From NCBI RefSeq assembly GCF_027924965.1, contig NZ_AP027056.1, positions 558,001-622,000 of the forward strand: 64,000 nt of DNA. The letters are read 5' to 3'. The translations under genes and the position numbers were made by a program. A model generated the notes under the pieces. The model was given only the letters and a program-made list of their open reading frames with translations, made no database searches and was not told where the DNA came from. Of the stretch, positions 25,148-32,100 are shown piece after piece. Positions within the stretch are counted from its first letter, which is position 1. The number at the start of each line of letters is the position of its first letter. The DNA is from Limnohabitans sp. TEGF004. Lineage in GTDB: Bacteria; Pseudomonadota; Gammaproteobacteria; Burkholderiales; Burkholderiaceae_C.

Positions 25148-26197
25148 TCACAGTTCTGCGCGCAACATGCCGCTCACAAGGTTGCAGTTGTAGAGGGCTT
25201 GTTCATCAATAAATCCAGGAGGTAAAAACGATTCACGCGCGGTCATCCATTGCATCCATGCAGCGCGCTGTGCTTGTAGGGCTTGCCTCGCTTGAGCGTT
25301 GGTCACACTTTGAAACCGTATCCGAGATCCCGGTTTCAAATGCGCAAGCTTTGGTAAATCCGCTTGAATCACGGTGGCAATTTTGGGATACCCCCCCACG
25401 GTTTGGCTGTCTGCCAGCAGCACAATCGGTTGCCCATTGGCGGGCACTTGGATGGCTCCCGGTGTCACAGCATCCGAGACGATATCGGCCGCAGTTGCGT
25501 GGGTGTGCATCAAGGCCTTACCGCGCAGCCTCAGGCCCATGCGATCTTGTTCAACGGTCGCTTCCCATTCCTCATGTTGAAACGAGGCGATTGACTCTGG
25601 CAAGAAGTGATGGTGTTGAGGCCCCAAAATGACACGCACAGGTCCTGCTTCGTGCGTCCATGGTTCACGGCTTCGCCATTCGCGAAAGTCAGAGGTGGTC
25701 CAGGTGCTACAGGGCAGCACATCACCTGGACGGAATGCGCGACCCATCAGCCCTTCCAGTCCAGCGCGCCAATAGCTAGATCGGCTACCAAGTTGTGCAG
25801 GCAGTTGTAGGCCACTGGTGACGGCCAGATAAGCGCAACCTGTTTCGGCAATGCCCAATGTCAATCGATCACCTGTTTGTAGCGTAGCGCTTTGCCAAGC
25901 AGGCAAGGCCGTGATGGTGCCCTCTTGGGTTAACCACTTCGCGCCAATGATCCCCGTTAATGCGATGCGTACAGGCCCCGACTTGATGCGCAGTTCGGTG
26001 CCCATGCCGCGCAACTCCAAGACGGCTTCTCCACCCGCATTTCCTACCAAAGCATTGGCGGCCTCTGCCAACGGTGCGTCCAGCCAACCAGACAAAGGAA
26101 TGCCTTCATGGCGGTGTCCTGCGCGTCCTCGATCCTGGACGGTGGTGCCAATACCCGGCTGCAGAATTTCGATCAGGCCGTGAGACGTCCGACTCAT
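25148..26197 (-). CDS. pxpC: 5-oxoprolinase subunit C (KipA/biotin-dependent carboxyltransferase family)
   Basis: This 349-residue AHS2-domain protein begins with IEILQPGIGTTVQDRGRAGHR. It carries the family motifs LSGWLDAPLAEAANALVGN and VQADLPKLAHLKPG. It partners with PxpB and PxpA in ATP-driven 5-oxoproline hydrolysis. The start at 26197 overlaps the pxpB stop (ATGA), and the family N-terminus begins there; an upstream extension of the frame lies inside pxpB. The alternative name, allophanate hydrolase subunit 2, is less apt because the operon also encodes PxpA and glutamate dehydrogenase. Confidence 0.92.
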   Translation of the reverse strand: MSRTSHGLIEILQPGIGTTVQDRGRAGHRHEGIPLSGWLDAPLAEAANALVGNAGGEAVLELRGMGTELRIKSGPVRIALTGIIGAKWLTQEGTITALPAWQSATLQTGDRLTLGIAETGCAYLAVTSGLQLPAQLGSRSSYWRAGLEGLMGRAFRPGDVLPCSTWTTSDFREWRSREPWTHEAGPVRVILGPQHHHFLPESIASFQHEEWEATVEQDRMGLRLRGKALMHTHATAADIVSDAVTPGAIQVPANGQPIVLLADSQTVGGYPKIATVIQADLPKLAHLKPGSRIRFQSVTNAQARQALQAQRAAWMQWMTARESFLPPGFIDEQALYNCNLVSGMLRAEL

Positions 26198-26943
26198 GAC
26201 ACATCTCCCGAAGAAAGAAATGCGTCGCGCGTTAATTTCCCGTTGCTGCATTGGGAGAGCAGGTGTTCGTATTCACTTTTGTCAATGGCATACCACCTGA
26301 CGATGTCGCCCGCTGCCAGCATGGCAGGTTGTTCGATGTGGTGCGGATCGAACAACTGAACGGGGGTTTTCCCAATTAAGTTCCATCCCCCGGGGCTTTC
26401 CCAAGGATAGACCGCGCACATTTCTCCTGCGATGGCGATCGAGTTGGCTGGCACGCGCTGGCGCGGGCTGGTCAATCGAGGCATGGCCAATTCTGGCGGT
26501 AAGCCGCCCATATAAGGAAAGCCAGGCAAAAAACCAATCATGTAAACGCGAAATGAAGTGGCCAACATACGTTCAATGAGGGCGTCTTCACCGATCTGTT
26601 TCGCCTCTGCCCAAGCCGACAAATCAGGTGCAAAACTTGGGTCGAAGCACGCGGGTAAGCGCCATTGTTTACCCTGGATCGTTTGCTGTTCGCTGTCTTG
26701 TGCCAACGCCAACAACTGCGTGGCCAGTGCATCCGCATCGGTGTTTTGTACAGAAAAATGCACGGTGAGCGAGCGAAATGTGGGGACGACGTCTGTGATG
26801 GTTGCAAACCGGGGGTCATCTAGGCGTGCTTGCGCGATGCGATTTGCGAAGGCCATGACTTGTGCATTCAGTTCGGGGCTAATGTCCGTGCCAAACTCCA
26901 CCGTCCATGCGCTGTCGCCAAGGGCCAAGAGTCGTGTTGTCAT
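26194..26943 (-). CDS. pxpB: 5-oxoprolinase subunit B (KipI family)
   Basis: This 249-residue AHS1-domain protein begins with MTTRLLALGDSAWTVEFG. Typical motifs are IGFLPGFPYMGGLPPELAMPR, PRQRVPANSIAIAGEM and PWESPGGWNLIGKTPVQLFD. It forms the PxpBC complex that phosphorylates 5-oxoproline. It is the first pxp gene, 18 bp downstream of the stop of the MarR-type regulator on the same strand, which suggests the regulator and the catabolic genes share a transcript. Confidence 0.93.
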   Translation of the reverse strand: MTTRLLALGDSAWTVEFGTDISPELNAQVMAFANRIAQARLDDPRFATITDVVPTFRSLTVHFSVQNTDADALATQLLALAQDSEQQTIQGKQWRLPACFDPSFAPDLSAWAEAKQIGEDALIERMLATSFRVYMIGFLPGFPYMGGLPPELAMPRLTSPRQRVPANSIAIAGEMCAVYPWESPGGWNLIGKTPVQLFDPHHIEQPAMLAAGDIVRWYAIDKSEYEHLLSQCSNGKLTRDAFLSSGDVS

Positions 26944-26961
26944 ATGCGGGATTCGTCGCGC

Positions 26962-27495
26962 TCACAGCGATGCGGCTGACCGAGCGGCTTGGTCGTAGAC
27001 GCCTGACAAGACGCGCAGCAGTCTGGCCAGTTCGCCAATGTCACGGTTGAGGGCCTCATCAGCTTTCAAGGCATTGATGAGACAGCTCTCGCGAATCTCG
27101 CGGTAGCGTTGCACATATTCGTTACCTGTCGCCGTCGAAGAGTAGGTCACTTCTTTACCGCTCTTGCGCGACGCCACCACACCCAGCCCTTGCAGCTTTT
27201 TGAGGGAGTAGTTGATAAGGTGCGTGTCCTCCACGTTCATGATGAAGCAGATGTCGGACAGACGTTTGTCTCGTGCTCGGTGAGACACATGGTGGAGCAC
27301 CAGTACATCGAGCGGGGTGAGGTCTTTCAGTCCTGCTGCAGACATGCAATGGATGATCCACCGATGAAATGCATTTCCTGCCACGATCAGACCAAATTCG
27401 AATTCACTCATTTCGGCGCTTCGAGGTGAGACCAGGTGTGACGATGAGACGATCGGCACACTGGTATGTTGTTCGGTGTTGGGTTTCTTTGCCAT
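26962..27495 (-). CDS. MarR-like winged-helix regulator of the 5-oxoproline locus
   Basis: This 177-residue protein has a MarR-type winged helix (about 60-135: LTPLDVLVLHHVSHRARDKR, then NVEDTHLINYSLKKLQGLGVVASRKSGKEVTYSSTATG) and a C-terminal dimerisation helix. The first 30 residues are unlike the family and may be disordered; an ATG near residue 29 (MSEFEF) is another possible start. It is divergent from the TRAP genes, and the 162 bp gap contains three TCAACGATT-type half-sites. Inference: it senses 5-oxoproline or glutamate and controls both directions. Confidence 0.8.
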   Translation of the reverse strand: MAKKPNTEQHTSVPIVSSSHLVSPRSAEMSEFEFGLIVAGNAFHRWIIHCMSAAGLKDLTPLDVLVLHHVSHRARDKRLSDICFIMNVEDTHLINYSLKKLQGLGVVASRKSGKEVTYSSTATGNEYVQRYREIRESCLINALKADEALNRDIGELARLLRVLSGVYDQAARSAASL

Positions 27496-27552
27496 ACGTG
27501 TTCTCTCAAAGGTGGCTTGGCGGGTGGTGCTTATGTCGCCATCATAAAATCA

Positions 27553-27606
27553 AATCGTCAACAAAATGTCAACGATTAGGGAATATACCTATGATGAATC
27601 GTTGAT
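27553..27606. promoter_or_regulatory. Three half-sites of AATCGTTGA type in the MarR/TRAP divergent promoter
   Basis: AATCGTCAAC (27553-27562), GTCAACGATT (27568-27577) and AATCGTTGAT (27597-27606) are copies of one 9-10 base half-site. The second and third form a perfect inverted TCAACGATT/AATCGTTGA pair, and the first and second an imperfect one. They lie in the gap between the MarR-like gene and dctP. This arrangement is typical of a dimeric winged-helix operator and is not found elsewhere in the window. Confidence 0.65.
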
Positions 27607-27657
27607 AAAAAGGTAAATTCATTCTGTCGTAACTTAACTACTGATTGGAGATGTTTC

Positions 27658-28635
27658 ATGAAACGCAAGTATCTTTCTCTCGCCGCTTTGGGTCTAGCAA
27701 GCTGTCTGACTGCTGGCCTTGTTCAGGCCCAGACCAAATGGGATTTGGCTTCAGCCTATCCAGCTAGTAACTTTCATTCTGAGAACTTGATGCAGTTCGC
27801 CAGCGATGTGGAAAAAGCAACAGCAGGCAAGCTCAAGATCACCGTCCATTCGAACGCTTCGCTGTTCAAGGCAACAGAAATCAAGCGTGCAGTCCAAGGT
27901 GGACAGGCGCAAGCCGGTGAGGTGATTCAAGCCAGTTTGCAAAACGAATGGCAAATCTACGGTGCAGATGGTTTACCGTTCTTGGCAGACAGCTATGACG
28001 AATCGGTCAAGTTGCAAGCTGCACAGCGTCCTATGGTTGAGAAAAAGTTGGCTGATCAGGGTTTGGTTTATCTCTATGCCGTGGCTTGGCCCCCACAAGG
28101 AATCTTCACCAAAAAGCCGATTGCCTCAGCCGCTGATCTCAAGAGCGTCAAATGGCGTGCGTACAGCCCAGCCACGGCTCGTATCGCTGATTTAGTGAAG
28201 GCGCAACCTGTGACCGTGCAAGCTGCAGAACTCTCTCAAGCGTTAGCAACTGGCGTGGTCGAGGCGACCATGACCTCAGGCGCCACAGGTGTTGACAGCA
28301 AGTTGTACGAGCACCTCAAGTATTACTACGACGTTCAAGCTTGGTTGCCTAAGAACATGGTGATTGTCAATCGCAAAGCATTTGACGCTTTGGACAAAGC
28401 AACGCAAACGGCGGTCATGAACGCAGCTGCCGCTGCGGAAACGCGTGGACTGGCGGCCAGCAAGCGTGTGGATGCCGAATCTAAGCTCAAACTCAAAGCC
28501 AACGGCATGCAAGTGCTGGAGCCATCTGCTCAGCTCAAAGCCGACATGAAGAAAGTCGGTGACACGATGCTTACCGAGTGGCTGGAGAAGTCTGGCGCTG
28601 ACGGCCAAGCCTTGCTGGCTGACTACAAACGTTGA
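27658..28635 (+). CDS. dctP: TRAP transporter substrate-binding protein DctP (probable 5-oxoproline)
   Basis: The 325-residue periplasmic protein has a signal peptide ending at VQAQ (about residue 24). DctP-family features include WDLASAYPASNFHSENL, the long helix DVEKATAGKLKITVHSNASLFK, and the carboxylate-binding arginine region around VKWRAYSPATARI. TRAP binding proteins usually clamp an organic acid with that arginine. The neighbours (PxpABC, glutamate dehydrogenase) make 5-oxoproline the likely ligand, and pyroglutamate-binding DctP proteins are known from Bordetella. It is the first gene of a dctPQM operon divergent from the regulator. Confidence 0.88.
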   Translation: MKRKYLSLAALGLASCLTAGLVQAQTKWDLASAYPASNFHSENLMQFASDVEKATAGKLKITVHSNASLFKATEIKRAVQGGQAQAGEVIQASLQNEWQIYGADGLPFLADSYDESVKLQAAQRPMVEKKLADQGLVYLYAVAWPPQGIFTKKPIASAADLKSVKWRAYSPATARIADLVKAQPVTVQAAELSQALATGVVEATMTSGATGVDSKLYEHLKYYYDVQAWLPKNMVIVNRKAFDALDKATQTAVMNAAAAAETRGLAASKRVDAESKLKLKANGMQVLEPSAQLKADMKKVGDTMLTEWLEKSGADGQALLADYKR

Positions 28636-28637
28636 TC

Positions 28638-29204
28638 ATGAACACTGCAAACGTTACGCAACCATCGAGGCTGCGACGCAGCCTCGATGGACTATATGCA
28701 CTGGGAGGAGTGATCTCCTCTTTGTGTGTTCTGATCATTTTGTTGCTTATGGTCGGTGCGTCCTTGGGGCGTAGCCTGGACTGGCGAGTCTCTTGGATCA
28801 ACGACGTGGTGTCATGGTTGTGTGCGGCCGCCGCCTTTTTTGGCATGGCCTATAGCTTTAGAAATGGTGACTTTGTACGGGTGACTTTGTTGCTTGAAAA
28901 AGTGTCCCCACGCACGCGACATTGGCTTGAAGTTATTTCTTTGGCAACCGCGAGCGTTGCCATTTGCTACCTGAGTTTTTGGGCCGCACGTTTCACCTAT
29001 CAAAGCTGGGAGTTCAACGACATTGCAGGCAATATGGTGGCGATTCCACTGTGGATTCCACAACTGAGTTTTGTGATTGGCGCTGCCATTTTGTTTGTGG
29101 CGGTTGTGGACGAGTGTGTCTGCGTTTTGCGTGGCGGCAAGCCTAGCTACGTGGTCCGTGTGGAAGAACGCCACGCACGTGGCGATTTTTCCGAGGAGTT
29201 GTGA
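28638..29204 (+). CDS. dctQ: TRAP transporter small permease DctQ
   Basis: This 188-residue membrane protein has four predicted helices; LCAAAAFFGMAYSFRNGDFVRVTLL is the typical DctQ segment between helices two and three. It forms the small membrane subunit with DctM for Na+-coupled uptake. The start is the ATG at 28638, two bases after the dctP stop. Codons 9-18 lie in a 29-base perfect palindrome (28662-28690) that would fold into a strong mRNA hairpin. The stop overlaps the dctM start. Confidence 0.88.
   Translation: MNTANVTQPSRLRRSLDGLYALGGVISSLCVLIILLLMVGASLGRSLDWRVSWINDVVSWLCAAAAFFGMAYSFRNGDFVRVTLLLEKVSPRTRHWLEVISLATASVAICYLSFWAARFTYQSWEFNDIAGNMVAIPLWIPQLSFVIGAAILFVAVVDECVCVLRGGKPSYVVRVEERHARGDFSEEL
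28662..28690 (+). promoter_or_regulatory. Perfect 14 bp inverted repeat inside the dctQ start region
   Basis: CCATCGAGGCTGCG is followed, after one base, by its exact reverse complement. The structure begins 27 bases after the dctP stop and occupies codons 9-18 of dctQ (PSRLRRSLDG). It could stabilise the dctP message and slow translation of dctQ, giving excess binding protein over membrane subunits. The codons are still translated, so this is a coding hairpin rather than a terminator. Confidence 0.6.
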
Positions 29205-30514
29205 TGAGCTTGCTTGAAATTGGCGGATTTTTGCTGCTGTTGATGCTGTTGATGTTGAGCGGTGGTGTTTGGATCGCGATGACGCTGGCCATAGTGGGCT
29301 GGGTCGGTCAGGCTTTCTTTACCAGCACCGAGCCGGGCATGAACCTGTTCACTGCTTTTTGGGAAACCACGGCGAGTTGGGAACTTGCAGCTTTGCCGCT
29401 GTTCATCTGGATGGGTGAAATTTTGTATCGCACCCGTTTGTCTGAGCAAATGTTTGATGGCTTGGCACCTTGGTTGAATCGCATACCGGGTCGCCTGATG
29501 CACACCACCATTTTGGGGTGCGGCATTTTCGGTTCGGTCTCGGGTTCCTCTGCCGCAACCTGCGCCACGATTGCCAAAGTCGCATTGCCCGAATTGGAGC
29601 GACGCGGCTATGACAAAGGACTGGCACTGGGGTCACTCTCAGCCGCAGGCGGTCTTGGCATTTTGATTCCGCCATCGATCACGATGGTTGTTTATGCGGT
29701 GGCTGCGGATGCCAGCGTGATCAGACTGTTCTTGGCAGGTTTTTTACCTGGTTTTTTGTTGATGGGCTTGTTCTCTGGCTACATCGCTTGGTGGAGCATT
29801 CGACACCCCGACCGTGTTCCTCCGCCTGAAGCTCCGACCACATTGACCGAAAAACTTCGCCGATCTGGCAGTCTCATTCCCTGTGGCTTGCTGATTGTGT
29901 TCATCGTTTGGGTGCTGGTCAGCGGCTTAGCAACGGCCACCGAATGTGCCGCTTGGGGAGTCGTTGGATCACTGGCCATTGCCGCTGCTGGACGCAGTTT
30001 GACTTGGGAAAATTTTTGGGCAGGCCTTGCAGGTGCCACACGCATCAGCTGCATGATCATGTTCATCTTGGCAGGCGCGGCGTTTCTCACAAAGACCATG
30101 GCCTTCACAGGCATTCCGCGTGAATTGGCAGAGTTTGTGCAGAGCCTGAATCTTTCCCCCTTCGGTTTGATTGCCGTGTTGGTGGTGATTTATCTCGTGC
30201 TCGGCACAGCGTTGGATGGCATCTCCATGATTGTGCTGACCAGCGCAGTGGTGTTGCCCATGATTCAAAAAGCGGGCTTCGATTTGGTGTGGTTTGGCAT
30301 CTTCATCATCATGCTGATTGAAATTGCAGAGATCACGCCACCGGTGGGTTTTAACCTGTTCGTGTTGCAAAACATGACAGGGATCGACAGCAATCGAATC
30401 GCGCGTATGACGCTGCCATTTTTTGCTTGCATGATCTTGGCCATTGTGCTCATCACGATTTTTCCGGAGATCGTCACCAGTGTGCCTAACTGGGTCATGG
30501 GCCAAGAGGTCTAA
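29204..30514 (+). CDS. dctM: TRAP transporter large permease DctM
   Basis: The 436-residue protein has about 12 membrane segments of the DctM/ion-transporter fold. Conserved features are IFGSVSGSSAATCATIAKVALPELERRGYDKGLALGS, GILIPPSITMVVYAV and EITPPVGFNLFVLQ. It forms the transport channel with DctQ. The start is the ATG at 29204, overlapping the dctQ stop, with GAGG in the preceding codons. A stem-loop follows the stop. Confidence 0.9.
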   Translation: MSLLEIGGFLLLLMLLMLSGGVWIAMTLAIVGWVGQAFFTSTEPGMNLFTAFWETTASWELAALPLFIWMGEILYRTRLSEQMFDGLAPWLNRIPGRLMHTTILGCGIFGSVSGSSAATCATIAKVALPELERRGYDKGLALGSLSAAGGLGILIPPSITMVVYAVAADASVIRLFLAGFLPGFLLMGLFSGYIAWWSIRHPDRVPPPEAPTTLTEKLRRSGSLIPCGLLIVFIVWVLVSGLATATECAAWGVVGSLAIAAAGRSLTWENFWAGLAGATRISCMIMFILAGAAFLTKTMAFTGIPRELAEFVQSLNLSPFGLIAVLVVIYLVLGTALDGISMIVLTSAVVLPMIQKAGFDLVWFGIFIIMLIEIAEITPPVGFNLFVLQNMTGIDSNRIARMTLPFFACMILAIVLITIFPEIVTSVPNWVMGQEV

Positions 30515-30526
30515 GTGAGCCCGATG

Positions 30527-30562
30527 CGCGCCAAGATTTAACTTGAAATCTTGGCGTGTTTC
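30527..30562 (+). terminator. Stem-loop after dctM
   Basis: CGCCAAGATTT (30529-30539) and AAATCTTGGCG (30546-30556) form a perfect 11 bp stem with a six-base loop, followed by TGTTTCTC. The T-tract is short but the position, between convergent operons, fits a terminator for dctPQM. Confidence 0.65.
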
Positions 30563-31987
30563 TCATCTTCCTGCCAACTGCATCGCCAGCTGGTTATGCC
30601 GCTCAATCAACGGCCCCATGTCCACCGTTGCAATCTCACCTTTACGCACGACTACGCGTCCATTCACGATGGTGTAGTCGGCGTTGTCGCTGGCGCATAG
30701 GAGCAGCGCACCCACGGGGTCGTGCACTGCGGCGCCGGCCATGCTGAGTGTGTTTGTGCGGAACATCGCAATGTCGGCGCAATAGCCCTCTTTGATTTGC
30801 CCCAGCTCGTGGGCGCGGCCCAGCACTTCTGCGCCACCGCGTGTGGCTAGGCGCAGGGCGTCGCGCGGTGTCATCTCGGATGGGCCGCGGTCACAGCCGA
30901 ATACGGTATGCCCGTCTTCGACGCGTGGGTCATCTAGCGCTCGGCCCACGCGTGCAAGCAGCATGGCTTGGCGGGCTTCGTTCAGCAGGTGGGCGGCGTC
31001 GTTGCTGGCGCTGCCGTCTACGCCCAAACCAATGGGCACACCGGCGTCTAGCATTTTGCGCAGGGGCAAGATGCCGCTGGCCAATCGCATATTGCTGCAG
31101 GGGCAGTGGGCAATGCCGGTGCGCGTGCGTGCAAACAAATACGTGCCTTCGTCGTCCAGCTTCACGCAGTGAGCGTGCCACACGTCGTTGCCAACCCAGC
31201 CTAGGTCTTCGGCGTATTGCGCGGGCGTGCAGTTGAATTTCTCTTTGGTGTACGCAATGTCGTGGTCGTTCTCGGCCAAGTGCGTGTGCAGGCGCACCTT
31301 GTGCGCGCGGGCCAGTTTGGCTGCTTCGCGCATGAGGTCTTGGCTCACGCTGAAGGGCGAGCAGGGGGCCACGGCCACGTGCGTCATCGCGCCATAGCTG
31401 GCGTCGTGGTAGGTCTCAATCAGGCGTTGGGTTTCTTTCAGTATGAAGGCTTCTTTTTCCACCACGCGGTCGGGCGGCAGGCCGCCTTGGCTTTCGCCCA
31501 CGCTCATGCTGCCGCGTGTGGCCGTGAAGCGCATGCCAATGGTGTGCGCGGCTTCAATGCTGTCGTCCAGTCGCACGCCGTTGGGGTAGATGTACAGGTG
31601 GTCGCTGCTGGTGGTGCAGCCGCTCAGCAGCAGCTCGGCCATCGCCACTTGGTTAGACACCAGCACCATCTCGGGCGTGAGGCCTGCCCAAATGGGGTAC
31701 AGCCCTTTGAGCCAGCTGAACAGCTCGGCGTTTTGCACTTGCGGTACGGCACGCGTGAGGCTTTGCACCATGTGGTGATGCGTGTTGATCAGGCCAGGCA
31801 CCACCACGTGGCGGCGGGCGTCAATCACCTCATCCACTTGCTTCAGCAGCTCATCGATGTTTTCGTCGGCGGGAATGATGCGTTCAATGCGTCCATCGCG
31901 CAGCAGCAGAGAGGCGTCATTCAGTTCGGTGTTGGCATCGTCTTGCGTGGCGATGCAGCGGGCGCGGTGGATGAGCAAGGTGGTCAT
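30563..31987 (-). CDS. 8-oxoguanine deaminase-type amidohydrolase (TRZ/ATZ family)
   Basis: This 474-residue cytosolic metal-dependent deaminase of the cytosine/guanine deaminase-like amidohydrolases has the metal motif H-x-H in NTHHHMVQSL, a metal His in RLHTHLAEND and the late Asp in GLGVDGSASND. Motifs such as PGLINTHHHM, APCSPFSVS and WHAHCVKLD resemble 8-oxoguanine deaminases (PA0142-like), which convert 8-oxoguanine to urate and may also act on isocytosine. S-triazine hydrolases are the alternative. With urate catabolism genes nearby, deamination of an oxidised or native guanine base is the most likely role. It lies downstream of, and on the same strand as, a transketolase gene, 113 bp apart. 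Confidence 0.8.
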   Translation of the reverse strand: MTTLLIHRARCIATQDDANTELNDASLLLRDGRIERIIPADENIDELLKQVDEVIDARRHVVVPGLINTHHHMVQSLTRAVPQVQNAELFSWLKGLYPIWAGLTPEMVLVSNQVAMAELLLSGCTTSSDHLYIYPNGVRLDDSIEAAHTIGMRFTATRGSMSVGESQGGLPPDRVVEKEAFILKETQRLIETYHDASYGAMTHVAVAPCSPFSVSQDLMREAAKLARAHKVRLHTHLAENDHDIAYTKEKFNCTPAQYAEDLGWVGNDVWHAHCVKLDDEGTYLFARTRTGIAHCPCSNMRLASGILPLRKMLDAGVPIGLGVDGSASNDAAHLLNEARQAMLLARVGRALDDPRVEDGHTVFGCDRGPSEMTPRDALRLATRGGAEVLGRAHELGQIKEGYCADIAMFRTNTLSMAGAAVHDPVGALLLCASDNADYTIVNGRVVVRKGEIATVDMGPLIERHNQLAMQLAGR

Positions 31988-32100
31988 GGACTTGTCCTAA
32001 AGAAACAATCAAACAAGTCGTGGCCGAGTCCTGGCTTTGTACCGTTCACAAAACTTGGGCGAGCACCACGTTGCCGCGCATCCCGGGCTTTTGCAGTGGT

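Noticed and set aside
32035..32053. TTTGT-N7-ACAAA-like inverted repeat upstream of the 8-oxoguanine-type deaminase as an operator
   Set aside because: The centre does not match TGTATACA and the arms are only five bases; too weak to call.
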